Shown here: piece by piece, positions 48,314 through 57,552 of the stretch
Numbering within the stretch: the first letter of the stretch is position 1
Layout of the letters: each line of letters begins with the position of its first letter
Source of the DNA: an uncultured Thiohalocapsa sp.
GTDB lineage: Bacteria; Pseudomonadota; Gammaproteobacteria; Chromatiales; Chromatiaceae
Length of the DNA: 64,000 nt
Assembly: GCF_913063425.1 (NCBI RefSeq)
Contig: NZ_CAJXYK010000009.1
Span: 62,001-126,000 of the forward strand
Direction: 5' to 3'
Translations under genes and position numbers: made by a program
The notes under the pieces: generated by a model
Told to the model about the DNA's origin: nothing
Databases searched by the model: none
The model's input: only the letters and a program-made list of their open reading frames with translations

Positions 48314-50344
48314 TCAGGCCAGCACGGGGTAGGCGAGGTCGAGCTGCGCCAGCGGCCGCGCGGCGCCGGCGGGCGAGAGCGGCGCATAGCGCTGGACCGC
48401 CGCGGCGTCCATGCGGCCCGCGATGCGGTGCAGCTCCGTCAGGCGCGCACCCTGGCGCACCAGGTAGGCGAGGTAGGTGTGCCGCAGCACTTCGGGAGTC
48501 ACCTCCGCTGCGTGTGCCAGGCCCGCATCCAGCGCCAGCAGCGGAATGCGTCGCGCCAGCTCTTCTGCTTCCTCCGGGCGCTGCCAGGCGGGCAGAGGGT
48601 CAGCGTCCGCGAACAGATCCGCCAGCGCCGCCGGCAACGCGATGCGCCGGCCGTCGCCGGGTGCGGTGACCTCGCGACTGTCGAGCGCGAAGTCCGCAGG
48701 CGTCATGGCCGCGATGTCCGTCAGGTCCAGGCCGCACAACAACAGGCCCATGAGCTGGCGCTCGCCGTCGTCGGCGAGCTCCCACAGGGCCTCCACCTCG
48801 CCGCCCATGAGCTGCCGCGGTGCGGCATCCGGCAGGGCCGGCTGTGGCTCGCGGGCCTGGGGCGCATGGCCGAGCTCCGCGCCGGGCGCGGCGCGCGGCA
48901 GCTGCCGGCCCTGGGGTTGCTCGGCCCCCCCCGGTCCCCAGATGCGCACCCCGGTCATGGGCGTCCGCCGGCGCGGGCGGCGCGCCGCATCCACCAGGGC
49001 GAGCCCGAAGAGCGTCAGCAGGCCGGCGCCGCCGGCGAGCGCCGTGGTGACGCCGAGGTCGCGCAGATAGTCCGGGCGCACCGGGTCACGCGGCGGGTGC
49101 GCGGGCTCGATGATCTCAATCTGCGGATAGTCGTCGATGGCGCGGGTCTCCACGGCCACGCGCTCGCGCTCCTTCTGCCGCTGCAGCTCGTCCAGCGCCG
49201 CGAGGTCCGTTTCCAGATCCTGGTAGGTCTCGAAGTCGGCGCTGAAGCCTGAGGCGACGCGTTTCTGCTCGGCGAGCTCGCGCTGCAGCCGGAACAGCCG
49301 GTCCGTGGCCGTTTCCACCTCCCGCTGCGCCGCCGTGAGCGCCGCCTCGGCACCCTGGCGCCTGACGGTGTCCATGCGCGCCCGCAGGCGCTGCAGGGCT
49401 TCCGGCAGGGCACGCTTGTCCGGGTCGTTCTGGATGAACATCTCCGTGTAGCGCTTTTGCAGCTGATTCACCTTGACGACGAGCTCGGACTCCTGCTCCT
49501 CAAGCCGCGCCAGCGTCGCCGCCTGCTCCTTGGCCAGCACCGGCTCGCCGCGGGCGGCGGCGGCCTCGATGGCGGCGAGCTTCGCCCTGGCCTTGATCTG
49601 GGCGTCCTCGGCATCGGCCAGGGTGTCCTGGAGGCTGTTCAGGCGCTTCAGCGCGCGATTGCTGTCGCGCTCCAGCGTGACGATGTCGTGCTGCTCGCGA
49701 AAGCGTCTCAGTGCCGCGCGCTTGGCGGCGATCTTGGCTTCCAGGGAGTCGCCCTGATCGGCGAGCTGGGTCAGCTGGGCGCCGACCCGAGCCTGTATCT
49801 CACGCTGGCGCAGCTCCTCGTAGGCGTCCAGCCAGGCATTGACGATGTCGGCGAGGAGCAGGGGCGCGCCGCCCTCCGCGCTCAGCTCCACCAGGTTGGT
49901 GCCGGGCACGGCGTCCACGGTGAGCAGGGGGCGCAGGTCGTCCGGTGTCGGCGGCGGCGTGGCGCCCGCTGCTTCCACCTGGGCGATGGTGTCGGTGAGC
50001 AGCTGGCGGCCCAGCAGCAGCTGTCGCTGGATGGCGACGTGCTGCAGGTCGGCCTCGCTGCGCCCGGCGCCGTTGCGCTCGGCCGGCACCGTGGTGAGCA
50101 CGGTGGCGGTGGCCCGATACACCGGCGGGCGGCTGAAATTCCACAGCGTCAGGGGCGCCGCCACCACCGCGAAGACGGCGAGGAACCAGAGGAGCATCGA
50201 CAGCGCGCTGCGGCCCGGCGACACGGTGGTCTCCTCCGGCGCATCCGCTCCGGTGACCACCTCGATGTGCGGCCCGCCGCCGCCCGACATACCGGGCAGG
50301 GCTGTGTGCGGCTCCGGGCTGCGCAGCTGTTGTGCTTGACTCAC
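48314..50344 (-). CDS. Wzz/GumC-like chain-length protein fused to a tyrosine-recombinase-like domain
   Basis: 676 residues. Residues 45-455 are a polysaccharide co-polymerase: membrane segment 49-68, VYRATATVLTTVP strand, DLRPLLTVDAVPGTNLVEL (136-154), long coiled coils 180-300 and 315-400, IEIIEPAHPPRDPVRP and a second membrane segment 430-450. After a Pro-rich linker, residues 512-676 look like a tyrosine recombinase catalytic fold: LLLCGLDLTDIAAMTPADF where GLR-x-SEL is usual, then TPEVLRHTYLAYLVRQGARL, IAGRM and QRYAPLS. Arg621 and Tyr653 are kept, but Arg I is Asp540, the HxLR His is Glu618 and the LGH His is Arg644, so recombination is unlikely. It is monocistronic, with no polysaccharide cluster nearby. 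Confidence 0.8.
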   Translation of the reverse strand: MSQAQQLRSPEPHTALPGMSGGGGPHIEVVTGADAPEETTVSPGRSALSMLLWFLAVFAVVAAPLTLWNFSRPPVYRATATVLTTVPAERNGAGRSEADLQHVAIQRQLLLGRQLLTDTIAQVEAAGATPPPTPDDLRPLLTVDAVPGTNLVELSAEGGAPLLLADIVNAWLDAYEELRQREIQARVGAQLTQLADQGDSLEAKIAAKRAALRRFREQHDIVTLERDSNRALKRLNSLQDTLADAEDAQIKARAKLAAIEAAAARGEPVLAKEQAATLARLEEQESELVVKVNQLQKRYTEMFIQNDPDKRALPEALQRLRARMDTVRRQGAEAALTAAQREVETATDRLFRLQRELAEQKRVASGFSADFETYQDLETDLAALDELQRQKERERVAVETRAIDDYPQIEIIEPAHPPRDPVRPDYLRDLGVTTALAGGAGLLTLFGLALVDAARRPRRRTPMTGVRIWGPGGAEQPQGRQLPRAAPGAELGHAPQAREPQPALPDAAPRQLMGGEVEALWELADDGERQLMGLLLCGLDLTDIAAMTPADFALDSREVTAPGDGRRIALPAALADLFADADPLPAWQRPEEAEELARRIPLLALDAGLAHAAEVTPEVLRHTYLAYLVRQGARLTELHRIAGRMDAAAVQRYAPLSPAGAARPLAQLDLAYPVLA

Positions 50345-50511
50345 GAGGGGCTCACGAGGGGCTTACCATGGGATCACCAGCGGCTTATCGCATCAGTGCG
50401 GTTGCCGCCCGGCCATGCCGCGACGGGCCGGAACGGGCCGGGCCTGCGTCTCCCGGCCCGGTCTCCCCCGGCTCTCGGCCCCCCCGGACCGGACTGCGCT
50501 GCGGGGTCCCC

Positions 50512-51582
50512 TCAGGCCGCGGCGTGATAGGGACGGCTCAGCTCGTGTACCGCTTCCACCATGGCCGCAGCATGCTCCGGATTGGTGTCCGGATGAATGC
50601 CGTGGCCCAGATTGAAGACATGACCGTTGCCGGCGCCGTAGCTTGCCAGCACCCGGCCCACCTCGCGCCGGATGCGCTCCGGCGAAGCATACAGCGTGCA
50701 GGGGTCCAGGTTGCCCTGCAAGGCGACCTTATCCTGCACCAGGCGGCGTGCGTCGGAAAGATCGGTGGTCCAGTCCACGCCCAGGGCCTCGCAGCCGGTC
50801 TCCGCCATGCGGTCGAGCCACTGCCCGGCGCCTTTGGAGAAGAGCACCACGGGCACGCGGCGGCCGTCGGCCTCGCGGGTCAGGCCCTCCACGATGCGCT
50901 CCATGTACCGCAGGGAGAACTCGCGGAAGTCGCCGGGTGTCAGCACGCCGCCCCAGGTATCGAACACCATGGCCACTTGAGCGCCGGCGGCGACCTGGGC
51001 GTTGAGATACTGCGTCACGGCTTCCGCCACCTTGGCGAGCAGCGCGTGCATGAGGTCCGGGCGGTCGAACATCATGGCCTTGCTCTGCGCGAAGTGCTTG
51101 GTGGTGCCGCCTTCGATCATGTAGGTGGCCAGCGTCCAGGGGCTGCCCGAGAAGCCGATGAGCGGGACCCGGCCGGCGAGCTCGCGGCGGATGGTGCGCA
51201 CGGCGGCCATGACGTAGCCCAGGTCGTCTTCCGGGTCCGGCACGCGGATGCGCTCCACGTCCGCCGCCGAGCGCACCGGGTGCTCGAAGTGCGGGCCTTC
51301 GCCTTCAGCGAAATAGAGTCCGAGCCCCATGGCGTCGGGCACCGTCAGGATGTCCGAGAACAGGATGGCCGCGTCCAGCGGGAAGCGCTCCAGCGGCTGG
51401 ATGGTCACTTCGCAGGCGAGCTCGGGGTTGCGGCACAGATCCATGAAGCTGCCGGCGCGGGCGCGGGTGTCACGGTACTCGGGCAGATAGCGTCCGGCCT
51501 GGCGCATCATCCAGACGGGTGTGTAGGCGACGGGTTCGCGCAGCAGGGCGCGCAGCAGGGTGTCGTTGGCGAGCTCAGTCAC
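50512..51582 (-). CDS. hemE: Uroporphyrinogen decarboxylase
   Basis: A 356-residue enzyme that decarboxylates uroporphyrinogen III to coproporphyrinogen III in heme and, where present, bacteriochlorophyll synthesis. [16 protein letters not shown] (substrate arginines), [47 protein letters not shown] and [16 protein letters not shown] are signatures. The start is a GTG at 51582 ([16 protein letters not shown]), chosen by family length; upstream in-frame codons are not conserved. hemW, another heme-pathway gene, lies 4.4 kb away on the other strand. Confidence 0.96.
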   Translation of the reverse strand: MTELANDTLLRALLREPVAYTPVWMMRQAGRYLPEYRDTRARAGSFMDLCRNPELACEVTIQPLERFPLDAAILFSDILTVPDAMGLGLYFAEGEGPHFEHPVRSAADVERIRVPDPEDDLGYVMAAVRTIRRELAGRVPLIGFSGSPWTLATYMIEGGTTKHFAQSKAMMFDRPDLMHALLAKVAEAVTQYLNAQVAAGAQVAMVFDTWGGVLTPGDFREFSLRYMERIVEGLTREADGRRVPVVLFSKGAGQWLDRMAETGCEALGVDWTTDLSDARRLVQDKVALQGNLDPCTLYASPERIRREVGRVLASYGAGNGHVFNLGHGIHPDTNPEHAAAMVEAVHELSRPYHAAA

Positions 51583-51854
51583 GGGCGGGTGTTTCCGGCG
51601 GCTTCGGTGGTCAGGGAGGCGCTCGGCGAGCGCCGATGGACTGTCGTTGTCGTGCGGACCAGCGTGCGGTCCAGTCGAACGCGTCGGTGGCAGCGGCGGC
51701 GCCGAGCAGGTGTCGATGTCGGCGGAGACTGCCCTCTCGTCGGCTGCGCCGGCGATGCTGCGCAGCATACTACAGGGCACCTTGCCGCGAGCAATGGGCG
51801 CACGGCGTGCGGCCTGCGTCAATGCATCGTGGCTGCGTGCCGGCGCGCTGCCGG

Positions 51855-51860
51855 TACAAT
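51855..51860 (+). promoter_or_regulatory. Candidate -10 box placing uvrD transcription at its ATG
   Basis: TACAAT ends 6 bp before the uvrD ATG, so transcription would start at or within a base or two of the A of the start codon. There is no Shine-Dalgarno between them. The matching -35 (CTGCGT, 51833-51838, 16-bp spacing) is weak. Confidence 0.4.
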
Positions 51861-51866
51861 GCGCCC

Positions 51867-54032
51867 ATGGATGATGTCTCCGCGATTCTCGATACCCTGA
51901 ACGAGGCCCAGCGTACCGCCGTTGCCGCGGGCGTGGGCAACCGCCTGGTGCTCGCCGGGGCCGGCTCCGGCAAGACCCGGGTGCTGGTGCACCGCATCGC
52001 CTGGCTGATCCAGGTGGAGCAGGTGCCGCCCTGGTCGCTGCTGGCGGTGACCTTCACCAACAAGGCCGCCCGCGAGATGAAGCAGCGCATCGAGCAGATG
52101 CTGGGCGCGCCCGTGGGCGGCATGTGGGTGGGCACCTTCCACGGTCTGGCGCATCGCTTTCTGCGCGCGCACTGGCAGGACGCCGGGCTGCCGCAGCAAT
52201 TCCAGATCCTGGACGCCGACGATCAATACCGTCTGGTGCGGCGCCTCCTGAAGGAGATGGAGCTGGACGAGGCCCGCTGGCCGCCGCGGCAGGTGCAGGG
52301 CTTCATCAATCGCCACAAGGACGAAGGCCGTCGCGCGCAGCATGTGGACGGTGGTGGCGACTTCTACCAGCACCAGATGATCGACATCTACAAGCGCTAC
52401 CAGGACGCCTGCGCGGGCGCCGGCACGGTGGATTTCGCCGAGCTGCTGCTGCGCGCGCACGAGGTGCTGCGGGAGCGCCCGGAAATTCTGCACCACTACC
52501 GCGAGCGCTTCCGCCACATCCTGGTGGACGAGTTCCAGGACACCAACGCCATCCAGTATGCCTGGCTGCGGCTCCTCGCCGGGGATCGGGACAACCTGTT
52601 TCTGGTGGGTGACGACGACCAGTCCATCTATGGCTGGCGCGGCGCGAAAGTCGAGCACATCCAGCGCTTCAAGGCTGACTATCCGAACACCGAGGTCGTG
52701 CGCCTGGAGCAGAACTACCGCTCCACCGGCAACATCCTGGGCGCCGCCAACGCGCTCATCGCCAACAACCCGACCCGCCTCGGCAAGAACCTCTGGACGG
52801 AGGACGGCGCGGGGGAGCCCATCCGCCGCTATGCCGCCTTCAACGAGGTGGACGAGGCGCGCTTCGTGGTCGAGCGCATCCGCAGGTACTGCGTGGACGA
52901 GGGCATGGCGCGCTCGGAATGCGCCATCCTCTACCGCACCACGGCCCAGTCCCGGCTGTTCGAAGAGGCCCTGCTCCAGGCCGGTCTTCCCTACCGCGTC
53001 TACGGCGGCCAGCGCTTCTTCGAGCGGGCCGAGATCAAGGACGCGCTGGCCTACCTCAGGCTGCTGGTGAACATCCAGGACGACGCTGCCTTCGAGCGGG
53101 TGGTGAACCTGCCGCCGCGCGGCATCGGGCCGCGCACCCTGGACCTGCTGCGCGAGCAGGCGCGCGCCCAGGGCGGCTCGCTGTGGGCGGCGGCGCAGGA
53201 GGTGGTGCGGGCCAATGCGCTGCCGCCGCGGGCCCTGGGCGCCGTCCGCCGCTTCCTGGACCTGATGGAGGGCCTGCGTGCCCGCGCCGACGCCGACCGG
53301 GCGCCGGCGGACTTGCCGACCCTCATCCAGGAGACGGTGGAGGCGGCGGGGCTGCCCGAGCACTACAAGAAGGAGCGCGACGGCCGCGGTGTGGACCGCA
53401 TCGAGAACCTGGAGCAGCTGGCCGAGGCCACGCGGCGATTCGCCGCCGAGGCGGCGGATGACGAAGGGGATCTGCTCGGCAGCTTCCTCGCGCACGCGGC
53501 ACTGGAGGCGGGCGATGCCCAGGCCGACGACGTGCAGGACGCGGTGCAGCTCATGACCCTGCACAGTGCCAAGGGGCTCGAGTTTCCGGTGGTCTTCGTC
53601 ACCGGCGTCGAAGAGGGCCTGTTCCCGCATGCCATGTCCGCGGATGACCCCGCGCGGCTCGAAGAAGAGCGCCGACTCTGCTACGTCGGCATGACCCGCG
53701 CCATGCAGCGGCTGTACCTGACCCACGCCGAGAGCCGGCGGCTGCACGGCCGCGAGGAATACCCCATGCCCTCGCGCTTTCTGCGCGAGGTGCCGGTGGA
53801 GCTGCTGGAGGAGGTCCGCGGCGGCGGCGTCGCCCAGCCCGCGGCGCCGGCGGCCGGGTCCGCCGCCGGCGGCTTCCGGCTCGGCCAGCAGGTGGTGCAC
53901 CCCAAGTTCGGCACCGGCGTGGTGCTGAGTACCGAGGGTACGGGCAACCAGGCCCGCATCCAGGTCAACTTCGAATCCGTCGGCGCCAAATGGCTGGTGC
54001 TGGCCTATGCGCGGCTCGATGCTGCCGGCTGA
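51867..54032 (+). CDS. uvrD: DNA helicase II (UvrD)
   Basis: A 721-residue superfamily 1A 3'-5' helicase for nucleotide excision and mismatch repair. Motif I is [12 protein letters not shown], Ia [84 protein letters not shown]. The C-terminal Tudor-like segment that binds RNA polymerase is present ([19 protein letters not shown]). The start follows a TACAAT box with no ribosome site, so the mRNA may be leaderless. No LexA box was found upstream. Confidence 0.97.
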   Translation: MDDVSAILDTLNEAQRTAVAAGVGNRLVLAGAGSGKTRVLVHRIAWLIQVEQVPPWSLLAVTFTNKAAREMKQRIEQMLGAPVGGMWVGTFHGLAHRFLRAHWQDAGLPQQFQILDADDQYRLVRRLLKEMELDEARWPPRQVQGFINRHKDEGRRAQHVDGGGDFYQHQMIDIYKRYQDACAGAGTVDFAELLLRAHEVLRERPEILHHYRERFRHILVDEFQDTNAIQYAWLRLLAGDRDNLFLVGDDDQSIYGWRGAKVEHIQRFKADYPNTEVVRLEQNYRSTGNILGAANALIANNPTRLGKNLWTEDGAGEPIRRYAAFNEVDEARFVVERIRRYCVDEGMARSECAILYRTTAQSRLFEEALLQAGLPYRVYGGQRFFERAEIKDALAYLRLLVNIQDDAAFERVVNLPPRGIGPRTLDLLREQARAQGGSLWAAAQEVVRANALPPRALGAVRRFLDLMEGLRARADADRAPADLPTLIQETVEAAGLPEHYKKERDGRGVDRIENLEQLAEATRRFAAEAADDEGDLLGSFLAHAALEAGDAQADDVQDAVQLMTLHSAKGLEFPVVFVTGVEEGLFPHAMSADDPARLEEERRLCYVGMTRAMQRLYLTHAESRRLHGREEYPMPSRFLREVPVELLEEVRGGGVAQPAAPAAGSAAGGFRLGQQVVHPKFGTGVVLSTEGTGNQARIQVNFESVGAKWLVLAYARLDAAG

Positions 54033-54082
54033 TGCGCCCATGCCCGGCGACGGCGGACCGTGCGGACCCGGCCGCGTGAGCC

Positions 54083-54436
54083 ATGTCCGCGCTGCGCATT
54101 TTCCAGATCACGCTGTTGCTGGTGCTCTGGTACTTTCTGGCCGGGCTGGTGTTCTCGCGCTGGCTCGGCGTTTGGCCGCAGGCCTACGAGCAGGAGGGGT
54201 TTTTCCTGATCGCCGCCGCCATGCCCTGGGCGCTGCTGGCGCTGGACTTCCATGCGCCGACCACCTCCGCGGTGGGCGCCGCCGTGCGCGACAGCCTGTT
54301 CCTGCTGCTGCTCGGCCTCGGCATCGCCGTCAACGCCGCCATCCTGAATGCGCTGCTGGCGGGCGCCGCCCGGCGCATCGCGGTCGAGCACGCGCTGCGG
54401 CGCAACGTCGCCGCGGCCTGGCGCCGGCGGGGCTGA
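54083..54436 (+). CDS. Small integral membrane protein, three predicted segments
   Basis: 117 residues, not recognised. Predicted membrane segments at about 5-26 (FQITLLLVLWYFLAGLVF), 42-57 (FLIAAAMPWALLALDF) and 70-95 (LFLLLLGLGIAVNAAILNAL), with a basic C-terminus (RRNVAAAWRRRG). Pattern and length resemble the next gene, especially the third segment with VNAAILNALLAGAARRI against LNAVLLTAGVRWIMRRW, so the two look like tandem paralogues. It starts 50 bp after uvrD and may be in its transcript. Function unknown. Confidence 0.7.
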   Translation: MSALRIFQITLLLVLWYFLAGLVFSRWLGVWPQAYEQEGFFLIAAAMPWALLALDFHAPTTSAVGAAVRDSLFLLLLGLGIAVNAAILNALLAGAARRIAVEHALRRNVAAAWRRRG

Positions 54437-54482
54437 CAGCCGCCGCGACCGCGACAAACGACCTCGCCGGGTCCAGCCTGCC

Positions 54483-54794
54483 ATGACCGGCTATCTGCGG
54501 CTGTTCCTGCTGCTGCTGGCGCTGCTGCTCGGCTACACCTTGCTGGAGCGCGAGCTGCGGGCGGCGCTGGACGCGGCACCGGCCGTGCTCGACTTCGCCG
54601 GCATCACCCTGACGCTCACCTCGCTGCCCTGGTCGCTCGCGGCGCTTGGCTTCTTTCGTGCCGCCGGGTCGCCGCTCGCGCAGGTCCTGCGGGACCTCGG
54701 CTATCTGCTGGTCTTCACCGGCGGCACGGCGCTGAATGCCGTGTTGCTGACGGCGGGCGTCCGATGGATCATGCGTCGCTGGCGCGGCGGTTGA
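54483..54794 (+). CDS. Small integral membrane protein, likely paralogue of its neighbour
   Basis: 103 residues with three predicted membrane segments (about 4-20, 40-58, 72-92) and a basic end, RWIMRRWRGG. The start at 54483 (MTGYLRLFLLLLALLLGYTL) begins the first segment. It lies 46 bp behind the similar 117-residue protein and 78 bp before the TRAP binding protein gene. No family was recognised. The two might form a heteromeric membrane complex, but nothing in the sequence tells a role. Confidence 0.7.
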   Translation: MTGYLRLFLLLLALLLGYTLLERELRAALDAAPAVLDFAGITLTLTSLPWSLAALGFFRAAGSPLAQVLRDLGYLLVFTGGTALNAVLLTAGVRWIMRRWRGG

Positions 54795-54872
54795 GAAAAG
54801 CGCTTACCCGGTCGCGTCCGGCCGCAGCACCGCGCCTGCCTGGCAACGATAAACGACGAGGAGCAAGCAACC

Positions 54873-55952
54873 ATGCAACGCCGCACCTTCATCGCCGGGG
54901 CCGCCGGTGCAACCGCCGCCGGCGCCGCCCTCGGCAGCCGCAGCGCCTGGGCCAAGCCCGAGCACAAGTGGAAGATGGTCACCACCTGGCCCAAGAACTT
55001 CCCGGGCCTCGGCACCGGTGCCAACAACCTGGCCGCCCTCATCGGCGAGATGAGCGGCGGGCGCATCGAGGTGAAAGTCTACGGCGCGGGTGAGCTGGTG
55101 CCGGCGTTCGAGGTGTTCGACGCCGTCTCCCGCGGCACCGCCGAGATGGGCCACGGCTCGGCTTATTACTGGAAGGGCAAGAGCGAGGCGGCGCAGTTCT
55201 TCTCCACCGTGCCCTTCGGGCTGACGGCGCAGGAGATGAACGGCTGGATGTACCACGGCGGCGGCCTGGAGCTGTGGAGCGAGCTGTACGCAGGCTTCGG
55301 CCTGGTGCCGGCGCCGGCCGGCAACACGGGCGTGCAGATGGGCGGTTGGTTCAACAAGGAGATCAACTCCGTCGCCGACCTGGACGGGCTCAAGATGCGC
55401 ATCCCCGGGCTCGGCGGCGAGGTGCTGAAGCGCGCCGGCGGCACGCCCGTGAACCTGCCGGGTGGGGAGCTCTTCACGTCGCTTCAGTCCGGCGCCATCG
55501 ACGCCACCGAGTGGGTGGGGCCCTATAACGACCTCGCCTTCGGCCTCTACAAGGCGGCGAAATACTACTACTACCCCGGCTGGCACGAGCCCGGCACGGT
55601 GCTGGAGGCGATGATCAACAAGGAGGTCTTCGACGCGCTGCCGAAGGATCTGCAATCCATCGTGCTGAACGCCTGCAAGGTGGTGAACCAGGACATGCTC
55701 GCCGAGTACACGGCGCGCAATCCCGCCGCGCTTCAGACCCTGCTCACGGAGCACAAGGTCGACCTGCGCAGGTATCCGGATGACGTCATCGCGAAGCTCC
55801 GCGAGCTGTCCGGCGAGGTGGTGGCGGAGATCGCCGAGCAGGACGCCTTCTCGCAGAAGACCTTCGCGTCCTACCAGAAATTTCTGAAACAGGCGAAGGA
55901 ATGGAGCGCCATCTCGGAGCTGACCTACCTCAAGGCGCGGGATCAGGCCTGA
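54873..55952 (+). CDS. TRAP transporter substrate-binding protein, DctP/TakP type
   Basis: 359 residues. The N-terminus RRTFIAGAAGATAAGAAL with Ala-x-Ala (AWA) cleavage looks like a twin-arginine signal. The mature protein has the TRAP-T pattern: VTTWPKNFPGLGTGANNLA, RIEVKVYGAGELVPAFEVFD, GLKMRIPGLGGEVLKRAGG (the conserved ligand Arg) and SLQSGAIDATEWVGPYND. The TakP-like group binds 2-oxo acids such as pyruvate or 2-oxoglutarate. No DctQ/DctM membrane subunits are in the window, unless the two small proteins upstream take part, which their size makes unlikely. GAGGAG precedes the ATG. Confidence 0.93.
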   Translation: MQRRTFIAGAAGATAAGAALGSRSAWAKPEHKWKMVTTWPKNFPGLGTGANNLAALIGEMSGGRIEVKVYGAGELVPAFEVFDAVSRGTAEMGHGSAYYWKGKSEAAQFFSTVPFGLTAQEMNGWMYHGGGLELWSELYAGFGLVPAPAGNTGVQMGGWFNKEINSVADLDGLKMRIPGLGGEVLKRAGGTPVNLPGGELFTSLQSGAIDATEWVGPYNDLAFGLYKAAKYYYYPGWHEPGTVLEAMINKEVFDALPKDLQSIVLNACKVVNQDMLAEYTARNPAALQTLLTEHKVDLRRYPDDVIAKLRELSGEVVAEIAEQDAFSQKTFASYQKFLKQAKEWSAISELTYLKARDQA

Positions 55953-56011
55953 GCGCCGCCGGCGCGGACGCCGACGCGGGCAGCGCCTCGGCTGCCGCCG
56001 ATCGGGCTGCG

Positions 56012-57178
56012 ATGCAGACGGGGCGGCGGTTTCCGGCCGGCCCGCCGCCGCTTGCCCTCTACGTCCACCTGCCCTGGTGCGTGCGCAAGTGCCCGTACTG
56101 CGACTTCAACTCGCACCGGCTGGGCGATGCGCTGCCGGAGCGGGCTTACGTGGATGCCCTGCTGGCGGACCTCAGTGCCCAGTGCGCGGTAGCGGTGGCG
56201 GCGCGGCCGTTGATCTCGGTCTTCATCGGCGGCGGTACCCCGAGCCTGTTCTCCGGGGGCGCTGTCGCCCGGCTGCTGGACGGCGTGCGCGAGCGCTGCG
56301 TGCTCGCAGCGGATGCGGAAGTCACCCTGGAAGCCAACCCCGGCGCCGTGGACGCGGGCCATTTCCGCGCATACCGGCAGGCGGGGGTCAATCGCCTCTC
56401 CATCGGCGTGCAGTCGCTGTCGGCGCGTCACCTGCGGGCGCTCGGGCGCATCCACGACCCGGCGCAGGCCCGCGCCGCCGTGGATGCCGCGCGGGCCGCG
56501 GGCTTCGGGAACATCAACCTGGACCTGATGTTCGGTTTGCCGGAGCAGACCCTGGCCGAGGCCGCGGCCGACCTGGAGGCGCTGATTGCCCTCGCGCCCG
56601 AGCACATCTCCTACTATCAGCTCACACTGGAGCCGAACACCGCCTTCGCGCATGCCCCGCCGCCGCTGCCGGATCACGACACCCTGGATGCCATGCATGA
56701 AGCCGGCATGGCGCGCCTGGCCGCCGCGGGCTTCGCACGCTACGAGGTCTCGGCTTACGCCCGGGACGGGCAGCATTGCCGGCACAATCTGAACTACTGG
56801 CGCTTCGGCGATTATCTCGGCATCGGCGCCGGCGCCCACGGCAAGCTGACGGATGTGGCGACGGCTCTGGTGGAGCGGCGCAGTGCAAAGCGCTCGCCGA
56901 CGGCGTATCTCGCGGCGCAGCACAAGCTTGCTCATCGCCGGCTGCTGGATGACGCCGACCTGGTGCTGGAGTTCACGCTGAACGCCCTGCGCCTGACAGA
57001 CGGCGTCGAGACGGCCCTGTTCAGCGCCCACACCGGCCTGCCGGCGGCCCGGCTCGCGGCGCCGCGACGGCGGCTCGCGCGCGCCGGGCTGCTCGCGCCC
57101 GCGCCCGAGCGTCTGGCGGCGACGCCGCTCGGGCAGCGTTTCCTGAACGATGTCGTGGCCGGTTTCGCGGCGGATTGA
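56012..57178 (+). CDS. hemW: Heme chaperone HemW (radical SAM)
   Basis: A 388-residue radical SAM protein, formerly called oxygen-independent coproporphyrinogen oxidase-like, thought to bind and transfer heme. The cluster motif C-x3-C-x2-C is [10 protein letters not shown], followed by [38 protein letters not shown] and [11 protein letters not shown]. It lacks the extra N-terminal cysteine of true HemN. The start at 56012 ([22 protein letters not shown]) fits the family; upstream in-frame codons overlap the TRAP gene. rdgB, its usual neighbour, is absent. Confidence 0.95.
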   Translation: MQTGRRFPAGPPPLALYVHLPWCVRKCPYCDFNSHRLGDALPERAYVDALLADLSAQCAVAVAARPLISVFIGGGTPSLFSGGAVARLLDGVRERCVLAADAEVTLEANPGAVDAGHFRAYRQAGVNRLSIGVQSLSARHLRALGRIHDPAQARAAVDAARAAGFGNINLDLMFGLPEQTLAEAAADLEALIALAPEHISYYQLTLEPNTAFAHAPPPLPDHDTLDAMHEAGMARLAAAGFARYEVSAYARDGQHCRHNLNYWRFGDYLGIGAGAHGKLTDVATALVERRSAKRSPTAYLAAQHKLAHRRLLDDADLVLEFTLNALRLTDGVETALFSAHTGLPAARLAAPRRRLARAGLLAPAPERLAATPLGQRFLNDVVAGFAAD

Positions 57179-57212
57179 CGCCCTGGCCCGACTGCGCTCG
57201 GCTTTGGTGCTG

Positions 57213-57241
57213 TTGCAGGATCGGCATCTGGAGCGTATCCT
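57213..57241 (+). promoter_or_regulatory. Candidate promoter of rpmE
   Basis: TTGCAG (57213-57218) and TATCCT (57236-57241) at 17-bp spacing, about 110 bp before the L31 gene and just after hemW. Leader length of about 100 nt leaves room for autoregulation, but no known L31 leader structure was recognised. Confidence 0.5.
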
Positions 57242-57351
57242 GCCCGGTTTACTACGGGTCCGATGCCATATGTCGCGACCGCCGGTTCCTCCAGTTCCAG
57301 GCCGTGCCGCCCGCCGGGCTGCACGGCAGACAACCTCCAGGGCGTAAGGCC

Positions 57352-57552
57352 ATGAAAGCCGACATCCATCCCAATTACCAGGACATCAAGGTCATCTGCA
57401 GCTGCGGCAACAGCTTCACGACCCGCTCGACACTCGGCCAGGAGCTGCATGTCGAGGTCTGCTCCGCCTGCCACCCGTTCTACACCGGCAAGCAGAAAAT
57501 CCTCGACACCGGCGGTCGTGTGGACAAGTTCCGCCGCCGCTACGGCCGCTGA
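57352..57552 (+). CDS. rpmE: 50S ribosomal protein L31, zinc type
   Basis: 66 residues. [22 protein letters not shown] opens the family; Cys16 and Cys18 with the [10 protein letters not shown] pair (Cys37, Cys40) make the four-cysteine zinc site of the Zn-dependent C+ form. The basic C-terminus [10 protein letters not shown] contacts rRNA. AAGG lies 4 nt before the ATG, rather close. It has its own candidate promoter. A four-copy 16-bp tandem repeat starts 22 bp after the stop. Confidence 0.97.
   Translation: MKADIHPNYQDIKVICSCGNSFTTRSTLGQELHVEVCSACHPFYTGKQKILDTGGRVDKFRRRYGR

Noticed and set aside
51700-51866. LexA box upstream of uvrD
   Set aside because: No CTGT-N8-ACAG sequence was found in the interval.
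51819-54041. Minus-strand open frame of 740 codons opposite uvrD
   Set aside because: Composition (Gly/Val/Leu/His-rich) is that of the antisense of a high-GC gene, and all helicase motifs are in the plus-strand frame.
54083-54794. Small membrane proteins as DctQ/DctM of the adjacent TRAP binding protein
   Set aside because: DctM has about 12 membrane segments and over 400 residues and DctQ about 160 residues with four segments; these are 117 and 103 residues and resemble each other instead.
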